NCBI RefSeq assembly: GCF_002999235.1
Contig: NZ_CP027236.1
Coordinates: 1,178,001-1,242,000 of the forward strand
Origin: Actinomyces sp. oral taxon 897
GTDB taxonomy: Bacteria; Actinomycetota; Actinomycetes; Actinomycetales; Actinomycetaceae
Length of the DNA stretch: 64,000 bases
Reading direction: 5' to 3'
In this document: piece by piece, positions 35,909 to 45,998 of the stretch
Layout of the letters: each line of letters begins with the position of its first letter
Numbering within the stretch: position 1 is the stretch's first letter
The notes under the pieces: model-generated
The model's input: only the letters and a program-made list of their open reading frames with translations
What the model was told of the DNA's origin: nothing
Database searches by the model: none
Made by a program: the position numbers and the translations under genes

Positions 35909-37219
35909 ATGCGCTCCCCGTACCACCGCCCTGGTCGTGTCCTGGCCGCAGGCCGACGTCGTACGGTGCTGCTCCTGGCCGCGACGCTTCTCGCACTGGT
36001 CCTGACCGTCTACGGGAGCGGGGCACAGCAGGCCGAACCGCCCGCCGCGTCCTCCCTACCCCCCGCCGGAGTCCTCGCTGCCACATCCTCCTCGGCCCCC
36101 GTCGAACCGGCCTCCGACCCCTCTCCCAGTCAGGCTCCCCCGCCCGACGTCCACCTGACCATCGGCTACGCCGGTGACGTCCTGCCCCACATGCCGGTCA
36201 TGGACGACACCCCCGGCGGGCAGGGGGACATTAGCGGCATGATCGCCGGCGAGCAGCCCTGGGTCGCCGGGGTGGACCTGGCCCTGTGCGGTATGGAGGT
36301 CCCTATCGCCCCTGACGGGGTGGCCAGCGGCTACCCCATGTTCGGGACCCTGCCGCCGGTGGTCCAGGCCCTTAGGGGCAGCGGCTGGGACGGCTGCGCG
36401 ACGGCGTCCAACCACGCCTACGACCAGGGCCTGGCCGGGGTGGTGGCCACTGCGGACACGCTGGTGGCCAACGGCATGGGGTTCGCCGGGACTAACCGCT
36501 CGCAGGCCGAGGCGGCCACCCCCTACCAGCTCTACCGGCTGGAGCGCGAGGGGCGCACAGTGACCGTCGCCCAGCTGTCCTCCACCTACAGCCTCAACGG
36601 CCTGGTGGACGAGACCGGCTGGGCGGTGCAGATCAACAGCGTGGAGTGGGCGGCCGCCCAGGCCCGGGCGGCCCGGGACGCTGGCGCCGACGTCGTCGTC
36701 CTGCACTCCCAGATCGGTGAGGAGTACACCCGCGACCCGGTCCAGTCCCAGACCGACTACGCCAACGCGATCGCGGCCACCGGCGAGATCGACGTGCTTT
36801 TCAGCGCCCACCCGCACGTGCCGCAGACCAACGAGCTCCTGCCCGGGGGCCCTGGCGGGCGCGGTATGTGGGTGTCGTACTCGGCGGGCAACTACCTGTC
36901 CAACCAGTCCGAGGCGCAGGGCACGGTCATGGCCTGTATCGGGGTCTTCGTGTGGGTTGACGTCACGGTGACCGCCCAGGGGCAGGTGAGCGTGGACGCG
37001 CTCCACTGGCACCCCTTTACCGTTGACCTCGACGGCGGGCACCGCGTCCTGGACCTGGCCGCCCTGGCGCGCGGTGAGGTCCCCGCCGGTACGACGCTGT
37101 CCGCCGAGGAGATCGCCTACCGCTGGCAGACCGTGACGGAGATCATGAACCCGCAGACCTACTCCGACACGGTACCGGCACCCACGGGGTCCGAACCGAC
37201 GGTGGTACCGCGCTCCTAG
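35909..37219 (+). CDS. CapA-family protein (metallophosphatase-like), secreted
   Basis: 436 aa. One N-terminal TM/signal segment (about 15-40), a Pro/Ser-rich linker, then the CapA/PgsA domain: GYAGDVLP, LCGMEVPI, TASNHAYDQG, VVVLHSQIGEEY, FSAHPHVPQ and SYSAGNYLSN. These carry the Asp/His/Asn ligands of calcineurin-like enzymes. Related proteins act in poly-gamma-glutamate capsule assembly, but many actinobacterial members have no known role. TATGCT ends 6 nt before the ATG and there is no ribosome site: probably leaderless. Confidence 0.88.
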   Translation: MRSPYHRPGRVLAAGRRRTVLLLAATLLALVLTVYGSGAQQAEPPAASSLPPAGVLAATSSSAPVEPASDPSPSQAPPPDVHLTIGYAGDVLPHMPVMDDTPGGQGDISGMIAGEQPWVAGVDLALCGMEVPIAPDGVASGYPMFGTLPPVVQALRGSGWDGCATASNHAYDQGLAGVVATADTLVANGMGFAGTNRSQAEAATPYQLYRLEREGRTVTVAQLSSTYSLNGLVDETGWAVQINSVEWAAAQARAARDAGADVVVLHSQIGEEYTRDPVQSQTDYANAIAATGEIDVLFSAHPHVPQTNELLPGGPGGRGMWVSYSAGNYLSNQSEAQGTVMACIGVFVWVDVTVTAQGQVSVDALHWHPFTVDLDGGHRVLDLAALARGEVPAGTTLSAEEIAYRWQTVTEIMNPQTYSDTVPAPTGSEPTVVPRS

Positions 37220-37289
37220 CCCGCCCTGTTTCCAGCCTTGTCCCGCCCCCGTCCTGTCTCGCCTTGTCCCGCTCGCCTCTCTGTGTCCG

Positions 37290-37387
37290 CGAGAACGGTA
37301 CTTATTCGTCGTGAGAACGGTACTTATTGCTCGTGAGAACGGTACTTGTTCGTCGTGAGAACGGTACTTATTGTTCGTGAGAACGGG
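37290..37387 (+). repeat. 22 bp tandem repeat array 6 (4.5 units)
   Basis: Four full units plus a partial one, plus strand, 70 nt downstream of capA. The DNA to its right is G/T-rich. With array 7 in inverse orientation it brackets a 1 kb region without genes. Confidence 0.92.
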
Positions 37388-37653
37388 GGGTGCTCGCAGT
37401 GGTCCTGCCTGGGCTGGTTGGTGGGTGCGGGTCGGGGTGGGTGCGCCGGGTACCGGGTGACCTCTTGGTGTGCTCGTCTTCTGGGTGTGCTGTCCGCGCG
37501 GTGCCGGAGACCGCGTGGGCCCGGCTGCCCGGTGCCAGCGCCCACAGACGGCCGCAGCTGGTGGCGGTGGGCGGGCTCGTCCCGGGAGACGCCGGGCCCC
37601 GCCTGCTCTGCCGGTGCGCCCGCGCGTCGGGCTGGGCTGAGGCGCCCTGGCGG

Positions 37654-37746
37654 ACGGCCCCAGGGCAACCCAGGGGGCGTGCCACCACCAGGACCCGGGT
37701 GCGGGTCCGCTCCCGCACGGCCCCAGGGCAACCCAGGGGGCGTGCC
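37654..37746. repeat. 30 bp perfect duplication with 33 nt insert
   Basis: 37654-37683 and 37717-37746 are identical over 30 bp (core CCCCAGGGCAACCCAGGGGG), separated by 33 nt (37684-37716). Absence of mismatches suggests a recent event. Located within the cassette between arrays 6 and 7. Confidence 0.92.
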
Positions 37747-37766
37747 CGTGCGTCGGACCGAGTGGA

Positions 37767-37917
37767 GGTGAACGCGCTCTGGGGCAGGTAGACGCCATCT
37801 CACGGGTATGAACGCGCTTCCGTGCCAGTGAACGCCAGCTAGAACGGCGTCCACCCGACCAAGAGCACGTTCACCAGCCTCGGGGCACGTCCACCCGACC
37901 AAGAGCACGTTCACCTG
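37767..37917. repeat. 20 bp repeat array forming a palindrome, copy 2
   Basis: Units with GTGAACGC heads run to about 37840, then units of the inverse type (GTCCACCCGACCAAGAGCAC and GTTCACC...) in a strict 20 bp period to 37917. Related to 23175-23362. Confidence 0.8.
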
Positions 37918-38214
37918 AGGGCGTGTGGCCCCACCACAGCGGCCAGCCCCCGTCGACGACGCAGGCTGCCTGCCAGGCGGCGTCGTCCCCCAGGGGCCAG
38001 CAGCACGTCAGCACAGGTCACGAAGGTCTCCGGGAAGGTGACGCAGACACGCCAACCCACACCCAGCCGAAGACCCCCCCTCAACTCAACCGCCACAACG
38101 TCCACAACGAGACACACACCAGATACCAGGCCGGGGACCCCCAACCCAGCCGCCCAGGAAAGCGCAACCAGGACGCATCGCCCACGGACAGGGTCCCAAC
38201 AGCGAGCACCGCCC

Positions 38215-38290
38215 GTTCTCACGGCAAACAAGTACCGTTCTCGCGACGAACAAGTACCGTTCTCGCGAGCAATAAGTACCGTTCTCACGG
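38215..38290 (-). repeat. 22 bp tandem repeat array 7 (3.5 units)
   Basis: Three full units and a partial one in minus orientation, 53 nt downstream of ftsK. The DNA to its left is C/A-rich on the plus strand, mirroring the G/T-rich flank of array 6. No gene was found between 37388 and 38214. Confidence 0.92.
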
Positions 38291-38343
38291 AAGGGCGGAC
38301 GCCGGACCCGGCCCGGCGCCGTCCCCTCCGCACCCGGGCGCCC

Positions 38344-41100
38344 CTACTGCTTCTCGCCCGTGTCAGACAGGTGGGCGCCGTCCCCCTCCGCGCCCGGACC
38401 GCCCGCGCCCGCGCCCAGACCGCTCTCGTCCCCGCCAGGCGTCCCGGTCCCGCCCGCGGTCCCGGAGGCGTCCGGACCCGGCACCGTCCCCTCCCCCTTG
38501 ATCCAGGCCAGGGTCTCCTCCAGCTGCTCGGGGGACACCAGCACGTCACGGGCCTTGGAGCCCTCCGAGGGCCCCACCACCTCACGGGACTCCAGGAGGT
38601 CCATGAGGCGCCCGGCCTTGGCGAACCCCACCCGCAGCTTGCGCTGGAGCATGGAGGTGGAGCCGAACTGGCTGGTGATAATCAGCTCGGCGGCCTGCAG
38701 CAGCAGGTCCATGTCGTCGCCGATCTCCTCGTCGATCTGCTTCCTGGCCTCCGGGACGACGACGTCCTCGCGGTACTCGGGAGTCAGCTGGGACTTGACC
38801 TGCTCCACCACCGAGCGGATCTCGGACTCGGTGACCCAGGAGCCCTGGACCCGCACCGGGGCGGAGGCGCCCGGCCCCAGGTAGAGGGCGTCGCCCTGGC
38901 CGGTGAGGGTCTCGGCCCCGTTCTGGTCCAGGATGACCCGGGAGTCCAGCTGGGAGGCGGTGGCGAAGGCCAGGCGGGAGGGCACGTTGGACTTGATCAG
39001 CCCGGTGACCACCTGGGCCACGGGCCGCTGGGTGGCCAGGACCAGGTGGATGCCGGCTGCCCGCGCCAGCTGGGTAATGCGCTGGATGGAGGCCTCCACG
39101 TCCTTGGGGGCGGTCATCATGAGGTCGGCGAGCTCGTCGACCACCACCAGCAGGTAGGGGTAGGGGGTGATGACCCGCTGGCTGCCGGGCAGGGGCTGGA
39201 CGTCTCCGGCACGTACCGCCTTGTTGAAGTCGTCAATGTGCTTGTACCCGAAGGAGGCCAGGTCGTCGTAGCGCGCGTCCATCTCCCGCACCACCCACTC
39301 CAGGGCCTCGGCGGCCTTCTTGGGGCTGGTGATAATGGGGGTGATGAGGTGGGGGATGCCCTCGTAGACGGTCAGCTCCACGCGCTTGGGGTCCACCAGC
39401 ACCATGCGGACCTCCTCGGGGGTGGCGCGCATCATAATGGAGGTGATCATGGAGTTGACGAACGAGGACTTACCCGACCCGGTCTGGCCGGCCACCAGCA
39501 TGTGGGGGGTCTTGGCCAGGTTGGTGACCACGTAGTCGCCCTCGACGTCCTTGCCCAGGCCCACCACCAGCGGGTGGGTCTGCTTGCGGGCGGCCTGGGA
39601 GCGCAGGACGTCGCCGAGCTTGACCATCTCACGGTCGGAGTTGGGGATCTCGATGCCGATGGCGCTCTTGCCCGGGATGGGTGTGAGCAGGCGGATCTCG
39701 TCACTGGCCACCGCGTAGGCGATGTTCTTCTCCAGGCCGGTGATGCGTGAGACGTTGACGCCCCGCCCCCGGTGAACCTCGTAGCGGGTGACCTGGGGCC
39801 CGCGCGTGTAGCCGGTGACGGTGGCGTCCACGTTGAACTCCACGAAGACGTTCTGCAGGGCGTCCACGATGGCGTCATTGGCCTCGGTGCGCGTGGCGTG
39901 CGCGGGGCCGGGCTCCAGCAGGTCCTGGGCGGGCAGCCGGTAGGTGGAGCCGTCAGGCAGGGACATGGGGTGCATGGCGGCGTCGAGCTCCTGGCCCAGG
40001 TCCGCGCCGTCCTCGGCCACGACGGCGGTCGCCTCGGTGGGCGCCTGGGCCGCGGCGGCCGCGCGCACGGCCTGCTCGACGGCGTCGTCGGGGGTGGGAC
40101 GACCACGCCCGGCGGGCTGCCTGGGGCGCACGGGCGCCGCGGCGGAGGCGGACGGGACCCGCCCCGGGGCGTCGGCGGGGCTGGTGGACCGCGCGGTCGG
40201 CATGACCGAGGTGACGGCGTCGCTGGGGGTCCTGCCCAGGACGGCGGTGGCCTCCAGGGGCGTCCCGGGCTCGACCCGCCTGCGCAGGCCGTTGCCGCGT
40301 CGGCGGGGCTGCTCGGAGTCCGTCTCCAGGGCGGAGCGGAAGGCCTCGTCACCGTCGTAGGAGTCCAGCAGGCGGGTGGCCTGGTCGTCCTGGTCCTGGC
40401 CGGAGCGGCCCGACAGGCCCGAGCGCAGGCGCCCCAGGGCACGGGCGGCCAGGCCCTCGGCGGGCTCGCCGGAGTCGTCGGCCTCGGCGCGCCTGGCGGC
40501 GGCGACCTCCAGCAGGTCGGGGATGGTCTTGCCGGAGACCACCAGCGCGGAGAAGGCAATGAGCAGGACGAACAGGATCATGGCGCCCACGGAGTTGAAC
40601 AGGGTGGCCAGGGGGTAGCCCACCACCCACCCCAGGAGCCCGCCGGCCCTCTCCAGGACGCCTACCCCCTGGCTGATCGAGGGGTTGCCCACGCCGACCT
40701 GGATCATGCCGGTGACCCCGGTGAGCAGACCCAGGCAGCCTACGGAGATACGGGCGTGGACGGCACCGAGCTGGCGCGCGCGCAGCATGGCCACGCCCAG
40801 GGCGATGAGCAGCAGCGGGATCACCAGCCCCAGGATCCCCACCGGTCCGGCGGCGATGTGGTGCAGCAGACCCCCGGCCAGGCCGGAGATCCCGAACCAC
40901 TCGCGCAGGCCCATGACGATCCCCAGGGCGATGAGCAGGAAGGCCCCGCCGGTGCGCCGGTACCCCGTCGAGGCAGTGGGCTCGGGGGCAGGGGGCCGCT
41001 GGGAGGGGCCCGCCTTTCGGGGGGCGCGCGAGGTGGTGCCACGAGGCCCGCGGGCGCCGGTACCACGGGGGGAAGACGCGGAGGAGCGAGAACTGACCAT
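38344..41100 (-). CDS. ftsK: DNA translocase FtsK
   Basis: 918 aa. Four TM helices in residues about 48-190, a variable linker to about 400, then the RecA-like motor with Walker [10 protein letters not shown] near 535 and Walker [14 protein letters not shown]. The C-terminal gamma winged helix (about 830-895) reads KOPS sites. It links chromosome segregation with division at the septum. ATG at 41100, with only weak AGGG before it and TAACGT 9 nt upstream. Confidence 0.97.
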   Translation of the reverse strand: MVSSRSSASSPRGTGARGPRGTTSRAPRKAGPSQRPPAPEPTASTGYRRTGGAFLLIALGIVMGLREWFGISGLAGGLLHHIAAGPVGILGLVIPLLLIALGVAMLRARQLGAVHARISVGCLGLLTGVTGMIQVGVGNPSISQGVGVLERAGGLLGWVVGYPLATLFNSVGAMILFVLLIAFSALVVSGKTIPDLLEVAAARRAEADDSGEPAEGLAARALGRLRSGLSGRSGQDQDDQATRLLDSYDGDEAFRSALETDSEQPRRRGNGLRRRVEPGTPLEATAVLGRTPSDAVTSVMPTARSTSPADAPGRVPSASAAAPVRPRQPAGRGRPTPDDAVEQAVRAAAAAQAPTEATAVVAEDGADLGQELDAAMHPMSLPDGSTYRLPAQDLLEPGPAHATRTEANDAIVDALQNVFVEFNVDATVTGYTRGPQVTRYEVHRGRGVNVSRITGLEKNIAYAVASDEIRLLTPIPGKSAIGIEIPNSDREMVKLGDVLRSQAARKQTHPLVVGLGKDVEGDYVVTNLAKTPHMLVAGQTGSGKSSFVNSMITSIMMRATPEEVRMVLVDPKRVELTVYEGIPHLITPIITSPKKAAEALEWVVREMDARYDDLASFGYKHIDDFNKAVRAGDVQPLPGSQRVITPYPYLLVVVDELADLMMTAPKDVEASIQRITQLARAAGIHLVLATQRPVAQVVTGLIKSNVPSRLAFATASQLDSRVILDQNGAETLTGQGDALYLGPGASAPVRVQGSWVTESEIRSVVEQVKSQLTPEYREDVVVPEARKQIDEEIGDDMDLLLQAAELIITSQFGSTSMLQRKLRVGFAKAGRLMDLLESREVVGPSEGSKARDVLVSPEQLEETLAWIKGEGTVPGPDASGTAGGTGTPGGDESGLGAGAGGPGAEGDGAHLSDTGEKQ

Positions 41101-41255
41101 GATGCCCTGACGTTATCCGCCCGCCCCGGCAAACCGCCCCAGCCACGCCGCCACGTTACCTCAATGAGATCCTGGTGGACGCCCTGGGCCGGGCCCTGGC
41201 CCGACCCGGGCCCTACCCAGAACCGGGCCCGGTCATTAGGCCGCCCCGGGCAGGT

Positions 41256-41344
41256 GCTCGGCACCGCGCACCCGGGCGCCGCGACGGCGTCTGGGGGCCC
41301 GCACCGCCGCGAGGAGGCTCGGCACCGCGCACCCGGGCCCCGCA
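41256..41344. repeat. 28 bp duplication with 33 nt insert, upstream of ftsK
   Basis: 41256-41283 and 41317-41344 match at 26 of 28 positions (core CTCGGCACCGCGCACCCGGG), 61 bp apart, insert 41284-41316. A further pair, GGTCATTAGGCCG at 41231 and 41349, lies just outside; the whole gap is built of repeated pieces. Confidence 0.88.
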
Positions 41345-41376
41345 GTGCGGTCATTAGGCCGACCCGGGCCCGGGGC

Positions 41377-42312
41377 TCACCGCGGGGGCTCAGCGCTCAG
41401 GACGGCGTCAATGTCCTTGCGCCTGGGGGAGCGGGCCGGTCCGGAGCGGGCCGCGGCCAGGGCGGCGGCGACGTTGGCGCGCCGGGCCGCGGCGACCACG
41501 TCCAGGCCGTCCATGAGGCCGGAGACGAGCACCCCGGTGTGGGTGTCACCCGCCCCGGTGGTGTCCACCACCTCACGCGCGAACCCGGGGACCTCAATGT
41601 GCTCGTCCCCGCCCGCGGGCCACAGGTCGCAGCCGTGCACCCCGGTGCGCCGCACAATGAGGGCCTGGGGGCAGGCGGCCCGCACCGCCATGGGACTGCC
41701 CAGGCGCCCAATGAGCTGGGTCATCTCCAGGTGGTTACCGGTCAGGAGGCTGGTGCGACGCAGCAGGGGCAGGAGGATGTCGTCGGGGATCTCGGGCTGG
41801 ACGGGCCCCAGGTCCAGCACCAGGCTCACGCCGGAGGGCAGCTCCAGGAGCCAGGGCACCAGCACCGGGCGGCTGGAGGGGTGGGCGATGTCGTAGCCGG
41901 TGGCGTAGACCCAGTCCCCCGCCAGCAGGCCGAGCCGCTCCAGGTCCTCGGCCTGGGGCTCGGCCTCGACCCCCTCGGTGGTAATGAAGGTGCGTCTCCC
42001 GGAGGGCTCAATGAGGGTGGTGCAGCTGCCGATGTCCCCCACCAGCTCCTCCACCAGGAGCTCGACGCCGTCCAGGACCATCCACTCACGCACCTGGCTG
42101 GAGTTGGGCCCGGTGCCGATGGTGGCCGCGAGCGCGGCGGGCAGGCCCTGGCGGGCCACGGCCGAGACCACCGTGTACCCGCCCCCCACGGCCGGGCCGG
42201 AGGAGACCGCGGTCACGGCCCCCCCGGGGGCGGGGATGTGGCTGAGCCGCAGCGGGAGGTCGATGAGGACGGAACCGGTCGAGATAAAGCACGCGGGGCG
42301 TCGAGGCGTCAT
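41377..42312 (-). CDS. PfkB-family carbohydrate kinase
   Basis: 311 aa ribokinase-fold kinase. The anion-hole/catalytic motif VVDTTGAGDTHTGVL is near the C-terminus and GGGYTVVSAVARQGL near the N-terminus; a Gly-rich binding segment is present. The substrate (sugar or nucleoside) cannot be read. The start at 42312 gives the usual N-terminus; an in-frame ATG at 42372 would add 20 polar residues. Confidence 0.85.
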   Translation of the reverse strand: MTPRRPACFISTGSVLIDLPLRLSHIPAPGGAVTAVSSGPAVGGGYTVVSAVARQGLPAALAATIGTGPNSSQVREWMVLDGVELLVEELVGDIGSCTTLIEPSGRRTFITTEGVEAEPQAEDLERLGLLAGDWVYATGYDIAHPSSRPVLVPWLLELPSGVSLVLDLGPVQPEIPDDILLPLLRRTSLLTGNHLEMTQLIGRLGSPMAVRAACPQALIVRRTGVHGCDLWPAGGDEHIEVPGFAREVVDTTGAGDTHTGVLVSGLMDGLDVVAAARRANVAAALAAARSGPARSPRRKDIDAVLSAEPPR

Positions 42313-42514
42313 GGTGAGCGCACCGTCCTTGTTGCTAGTGGCGGACGCCGTCGCGTCCCGGCGCAGCGGCACCGGTCCGCGACGTCGCCCCCGGGCGGCC
42401 TGGCCGTGGTCACGTCGTCCATGCTACCTGCCGGGTACCTTCGCGCCCTAATGCTGACGCGGCGTCATAATCCTCGGGCCGCCGTCCCCGCCGCCCGGGA
42501 CCGGGCCCACGAGG

Positions 42515-45500
42515 TCAGGACACCGGCCGGGCGTAGGGGAAGGCAATGACCTCGCGGATGGAGGCGGCCCCGGTAATGAGCATGGCCACACGGTCCACCC
42601 CCAGGCCCAGGCCGCCGGTGGGCACCAGCCCGAGCTCCAGGGAGCGCAGGAAGTCCTCGTCCAGGCTCATGGCCTCGGGGTCGCCGGCGGCGGCGCGCAG
42701 GGACTGGGCGGTAAAGCGCTCGCGCTGCTCCAGGGGGTCGGTGAGCTCGGAGTAGGCGGTGCCCAGCTCGGCGCCCCAGGCCACCAGGTCCCAGCGCTCG
42801 GCCAGGCGCGGGTCCCGGCGGTGGTGGCGGGTCAGGGGCGAGGTCTCCACCGGGAAGTCGGTGTAGAAGGTGGGCACCAGGGTGCGGGCCTCGACCAGCT
42901 CGTCGTACAGGACACCGACCAGGTCCCCGGCACCGGCGCCCGCGGGGGCGTCCAGGTCCAGGTCGGACACGATCCGGGCCAGCTCGGGGACCGGGGTGTC
43001 CACGCCGACCGGCTGGCCCAGGGCCGCCGAGACCGCCTCGTGGACGCTCACCACCGGCCAGTCCCCGGAGATGTCCACCCCCACGTAGTCCACCCCGTGG
43101 CGGCGGGTGACGACCTGGGCCCCCTGCGTGCCGGGGCTGCCGGCCGGGCGCAGCGCGATGGGGGCGCCGTGGACGGCGGTGGCGGCCTGCTGGATGAGCT
43201 CCTGGGCCAGGCGGCGCATGGTGTGGTAGTCCCCGTGGGCCACGTAGGCCTCCAGGGAGGTGAACTCGGGGTTGTGGGTGGAGTCCACGCCCTCGTTGCG
43301 GAAGTTGCGGCCGACCTCGAAGACCGCCTCCATGCCCGCCACCGCCAGGCGCTTGAGGTAGAGCTCGGGGGCGATGCGCAGGAACACCTCGGCGTCGTAG
43401 GCGTTGAGGTGGGTGACGAAGGGGCGGGCGTTGGCCCCGCCGTGGACGGCCTGGAGGATGGGGGTCTCCACCTCCGTGTAGCCAGCCTGCCCCAGGGTGG
43501 CGCGCAGGGAGGCCACCACGGCGGAGCGCTGGCTCAGCAGGGCCAGGGCCTCGGGGTCGCCCAGGAGCTGGGCGGTGCGGGAGGCCGACGCCGGCACCGG
43601 GCTGCGGCGGTGGCCCTGGCCGTCGGGCCGGGGGCGGGGCAGCCCGCACAGGGCCTTGGACAGGATGGTCCAGCTGCTCACGGCCAGGCTGGGCTCCCCG
43701 GTACGGGTCAGGACCGCGGTGCCCTCGGCCACCAGGATGTCGCCGCGGCTCATGTCCCTGCGCCAGGTGGGCAGGTCCACCACGGAGGCGTCCAGGAGGA
43801 GCTGGAGGCTGTCGTCGCCACGGACCAGGTCGACGAAGACCACGCCGCCGTGGTCGCGCTCCAGGCCCACGCGCCCCTCCACCCGCAGGCGGGGGCCGTC
43901 CCCGGCGTGGGCGGCCGGGGTGCCGACCTGCTGCGCCCAGGCGGACACCCGGGCGCGGGCCTGGGCGGGGTGGAGGCCGGGGGCGACCCCCACCGGGTAG
44001 GCGTCCACGCCGCGCCGGGTCAGGTCCTCCAGGGCCGCGCGGCGCTGGCGCTCCTCGTAGGGCAGGCGCCGGGCGGGCATGAGGGCCCTGACGTGCTCGG
44101 CGACCTGCTCGGCCACGGCGCGCACGTAGTCCTCCCCCGTCAGGTCGGTGCTGACGGGGGTGTTGCGCAGGGACCACCAGCGGGGTACCGGGACGAACCC
44201 CTCCAGGACCCCGGCGGCCAGGGCGACCTGGACGAACTGGGTGGCGTCCATAAAGCACATGTACCGGGGGCTCCAGGTGGGACCGTACTTGGCGTTGGAC
44301 TCGTAGAGCTGCTCGAGCTGCCAGAAGCGGGAGGCCAGGCGCATGACCTTGGCCAGGGCGCGGGCGGTCAGGGAGGCGTCGACCGCGAGCCCGTCCACGA
44401 AGATGGAGCGGAACATGGCGAAGTTCAGGGAGACGACGTCAATGCCCATGCCCGGGCCCTCGGTGAGCAGGGCGGTGACCATGGCCTCGTTGACCCCGTT
44501 GGTGGCCGTGGGGCTGCGGCGCATGACGTCCAGGGAGGCACCGCGCATGCCCCAGGGGCTGAAGCCCAGGAGCGCCTCGGGGTTGCCGTCCACGTCCTTG
44601 ACCGTGACCACCACCTCGCGCTCGTCGACGTCGGCCAGGGTGCGGTCCAGGGCCATGGAGAAGCCGCGCTCCTCCCCGTTGCGCCAGTCGTCGGCGGCGC
44701 GGCGCAGCTGCTCGCGCTCCTCGTGGATAATGTCACCCAGGCGGCGGACCTCCACGGTGGCGCCCGAGGAGCGCACCCGGCGGACCGCCTTGGCCACGGC
44801 GGGGTGGGCGCGCAGGTCGAAGTTGGCGGCCTTGACAATGGCCTCGTCACCCATGCGCCGGGCGCTCAGGCCCGCCTCCTTGTAGGCCCGGGCCCCCTCC
44901 TCCCCCGCTGAGATGACCGCCGGGATCCAGCCGTAGTCGCGGCACTCCTCCAGCCAGGCCAGGATGGCCCCCTCCCAGGAGGAGCGGCGCCCCAGCGGGT
45001 CGCCCGCCGCCAGGGCCACCCCCATGGTGACCCCGAAGGAGACCGCCGCCCTGCCGTCGGGGGAGAAGGAGGTCAGGCGGTCGGCGCGGGTGGCGAAGTA
45101 GCCCAGGGAGTCCCCGTCGTCCTCCAGCAGCAGGGCCCGTACCCGCAGGTCCGAGCCGGGCACGGGGGGCCGCCGGGCCGAGCGCAGGAAGACCCCCACC
45201 GCCGCCAGGGCCACGCAGGCGGCCAGGAAGGACAGCAGGAAGGAGGCCCACCTGGGGCCGTTGTAGGGGACGTGGCCGAAGGCCTTGGCCAGGTCGGTGC
45301 CCATGATCCTGGAGAGCACCCACCACACGCGCTCGTCGAAGTCCAGGTGCAGGCGGCGCATGGGGGCCAGCAGCCCCAGGCCCACCACCGTGACCGAGGC
45401 GAAGCCCACCACGAGGACCGCCAGGGCCTGTATCCAGGCGCCGGGCACCAGGCGCCCCGGGAAGGCTGAGCGGGACAGCAGGAGGATGATGAGGACCAGG

Positions 45501-45922
45501 ATGGAGCCGGGGAGCATAATCCCCAGCTCGTTCCAGTCCGCGGGCCTGAACTCGTGGTCACGCAGGAGCACGTAGGACGGGACGGCCAGGCCCACGATAT
45601 TGACGACCTGGAGTATGACTGCCAGCCACCAGGCCATGTACTTGCGCCGCAGCGCCGTGGCCGCCCACACGTAGAGGAAGACGGTGATGAACAGGGAGGC
45701 GCCGACGGGCACCCCCAGCCACCCGAAGGGCTCGAGCAGGGCGTCGTAGCCCTCCCACCGCCGCAGCCCCGCCCACCCGATGAGGCACAGGAAGGCGTCC
45801 AGCTGGAGGACCTTGGCCATGACGTTGGGGACCACGTCCACCCAGGTACGGGTCAGGGGCCCCATACGCCGTCGGGCCGGGCGCGTGGGTGAGCTGGGTG
45901 CAGGTGTCGGGGTCGTACTCAC
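42515..45922 (-). CDS. lysX: Bifunctional lysylphosphatidylglycerol synthase/lysyl-tRNA synthetase LysX
   Basis: 1135 aa. Six to seven TM helices (about 35-225), a DUF2156 lysyl transfer domain (about 255-600), then a class II lysyl-tRNA synthetase with OB-fold (about 655-760) and catalytic core ending in GLGLGVDRVAMLITG. It charges lysine and transfers it to phosphatidylglycerol, giving membrane charge modification and resistance to cationic peptides, as in mycobacterial LysX. GTG start at 45922; AGGGAAG lies upstream. It probably coexists with a housekeeping LysS elsewhere. Confidence 0.96.
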   Translation of the reverse strand: MSTTPTPAPSSPTRPARRRMGPLTRTWVDVVPNVMAKVLQLDAFLCLIGWAGLRRWEGYDALLEPFGWLGVPVGASLFITVFLYVWAATALRRKYMAWWLAVILQVVNIVGLAVPSYVLLRDHEFRPADWNELGIMLPGSILVLIILLLSRSAFPGRLVPGAWIQALAVLVVGFASVTVVGLGLLAPMRRLHLDFDERVWWVLSRIMGTDLAKAFGHVPYNGPRWASFLLSFLAACVALAAVGVFLRSARRPPVPGSDLRVRALLLEDDGDSLGYFATRADRLTSFSPDGRAAVSFGVTMGVALAAGDPLGRRSSWEGAILAWLEECRDYGWIPAVISAGEEGARAYKEAGLSARRMGDEAIVKAANFDLRAHPAVAKAVRRVRSSGATVEVRRLGDIIHEEREQLRRAADDWRNGEERGFSMALDRTLADVDEREVVVTVKDVDGNPEALLGFSPWGMRGASLDVMRRSPTATNGVNEAMVTALLTEGPGMGIDVVSLNFAMFRSIFVDGLAVDASLTARALAKVMRLASRFWQLEQLYESNAKYGPTWSPRYMCFMDATQFVQVALAAGVLEGFVPVPRWWSLRNTPVSTDLTGEDYVRAVAEQVAEHVRALMPARRLPYEERQRRAALEDLTRRGVDAYPVGVAPGLHPAQARARVSAWAQQVGTPAAHAGDGPRLRVEGRVGLERDHGGVVFVDLVRGDDSLQLLLDASVVDLPTWRRDMSRGDILVAEGTAVLTRTGEPSLAVSSWTILSKALCGLPRPRPDGQGHRRSPVPASASRTAQLLGDPEALALLSQRSAVVASLRATLGQAGYTEVETPILQAVHGGANARPFVTHLNAYDAEVFLRIAPELYLKRLAVAGMEAVFEVGRNFRNEGVDSTHNPEFTSLEAYVAHGDYHTMRRLAQELIQQAATAVHGAPIALRPAGSPGTQGAQVVTRRHGVDYVGVDISGDWPVVSVHEAVSAALGQPVGVDTPVPELARIVSDLDLDAPAGAGAGDLVGVLYDELVEARTLVPTFYTDFPVETSPLTRHHRRDPRLAERWDLVAWGAELGTAYSELTDPLEQRERFTAQSLRAAAGDPEAMSLDEDFLRSLELGLVPTGGLGLGVDRVAMLITGAASIREVIAFPYARPVS

Positions 45923-45998
45923 GACAGGGCATTCTTCCCTGGTCAGGGGCTGGGCGCATCATTCGCAGGGAGGAGAAGCGCGCCCTGGACCGGTGGGC

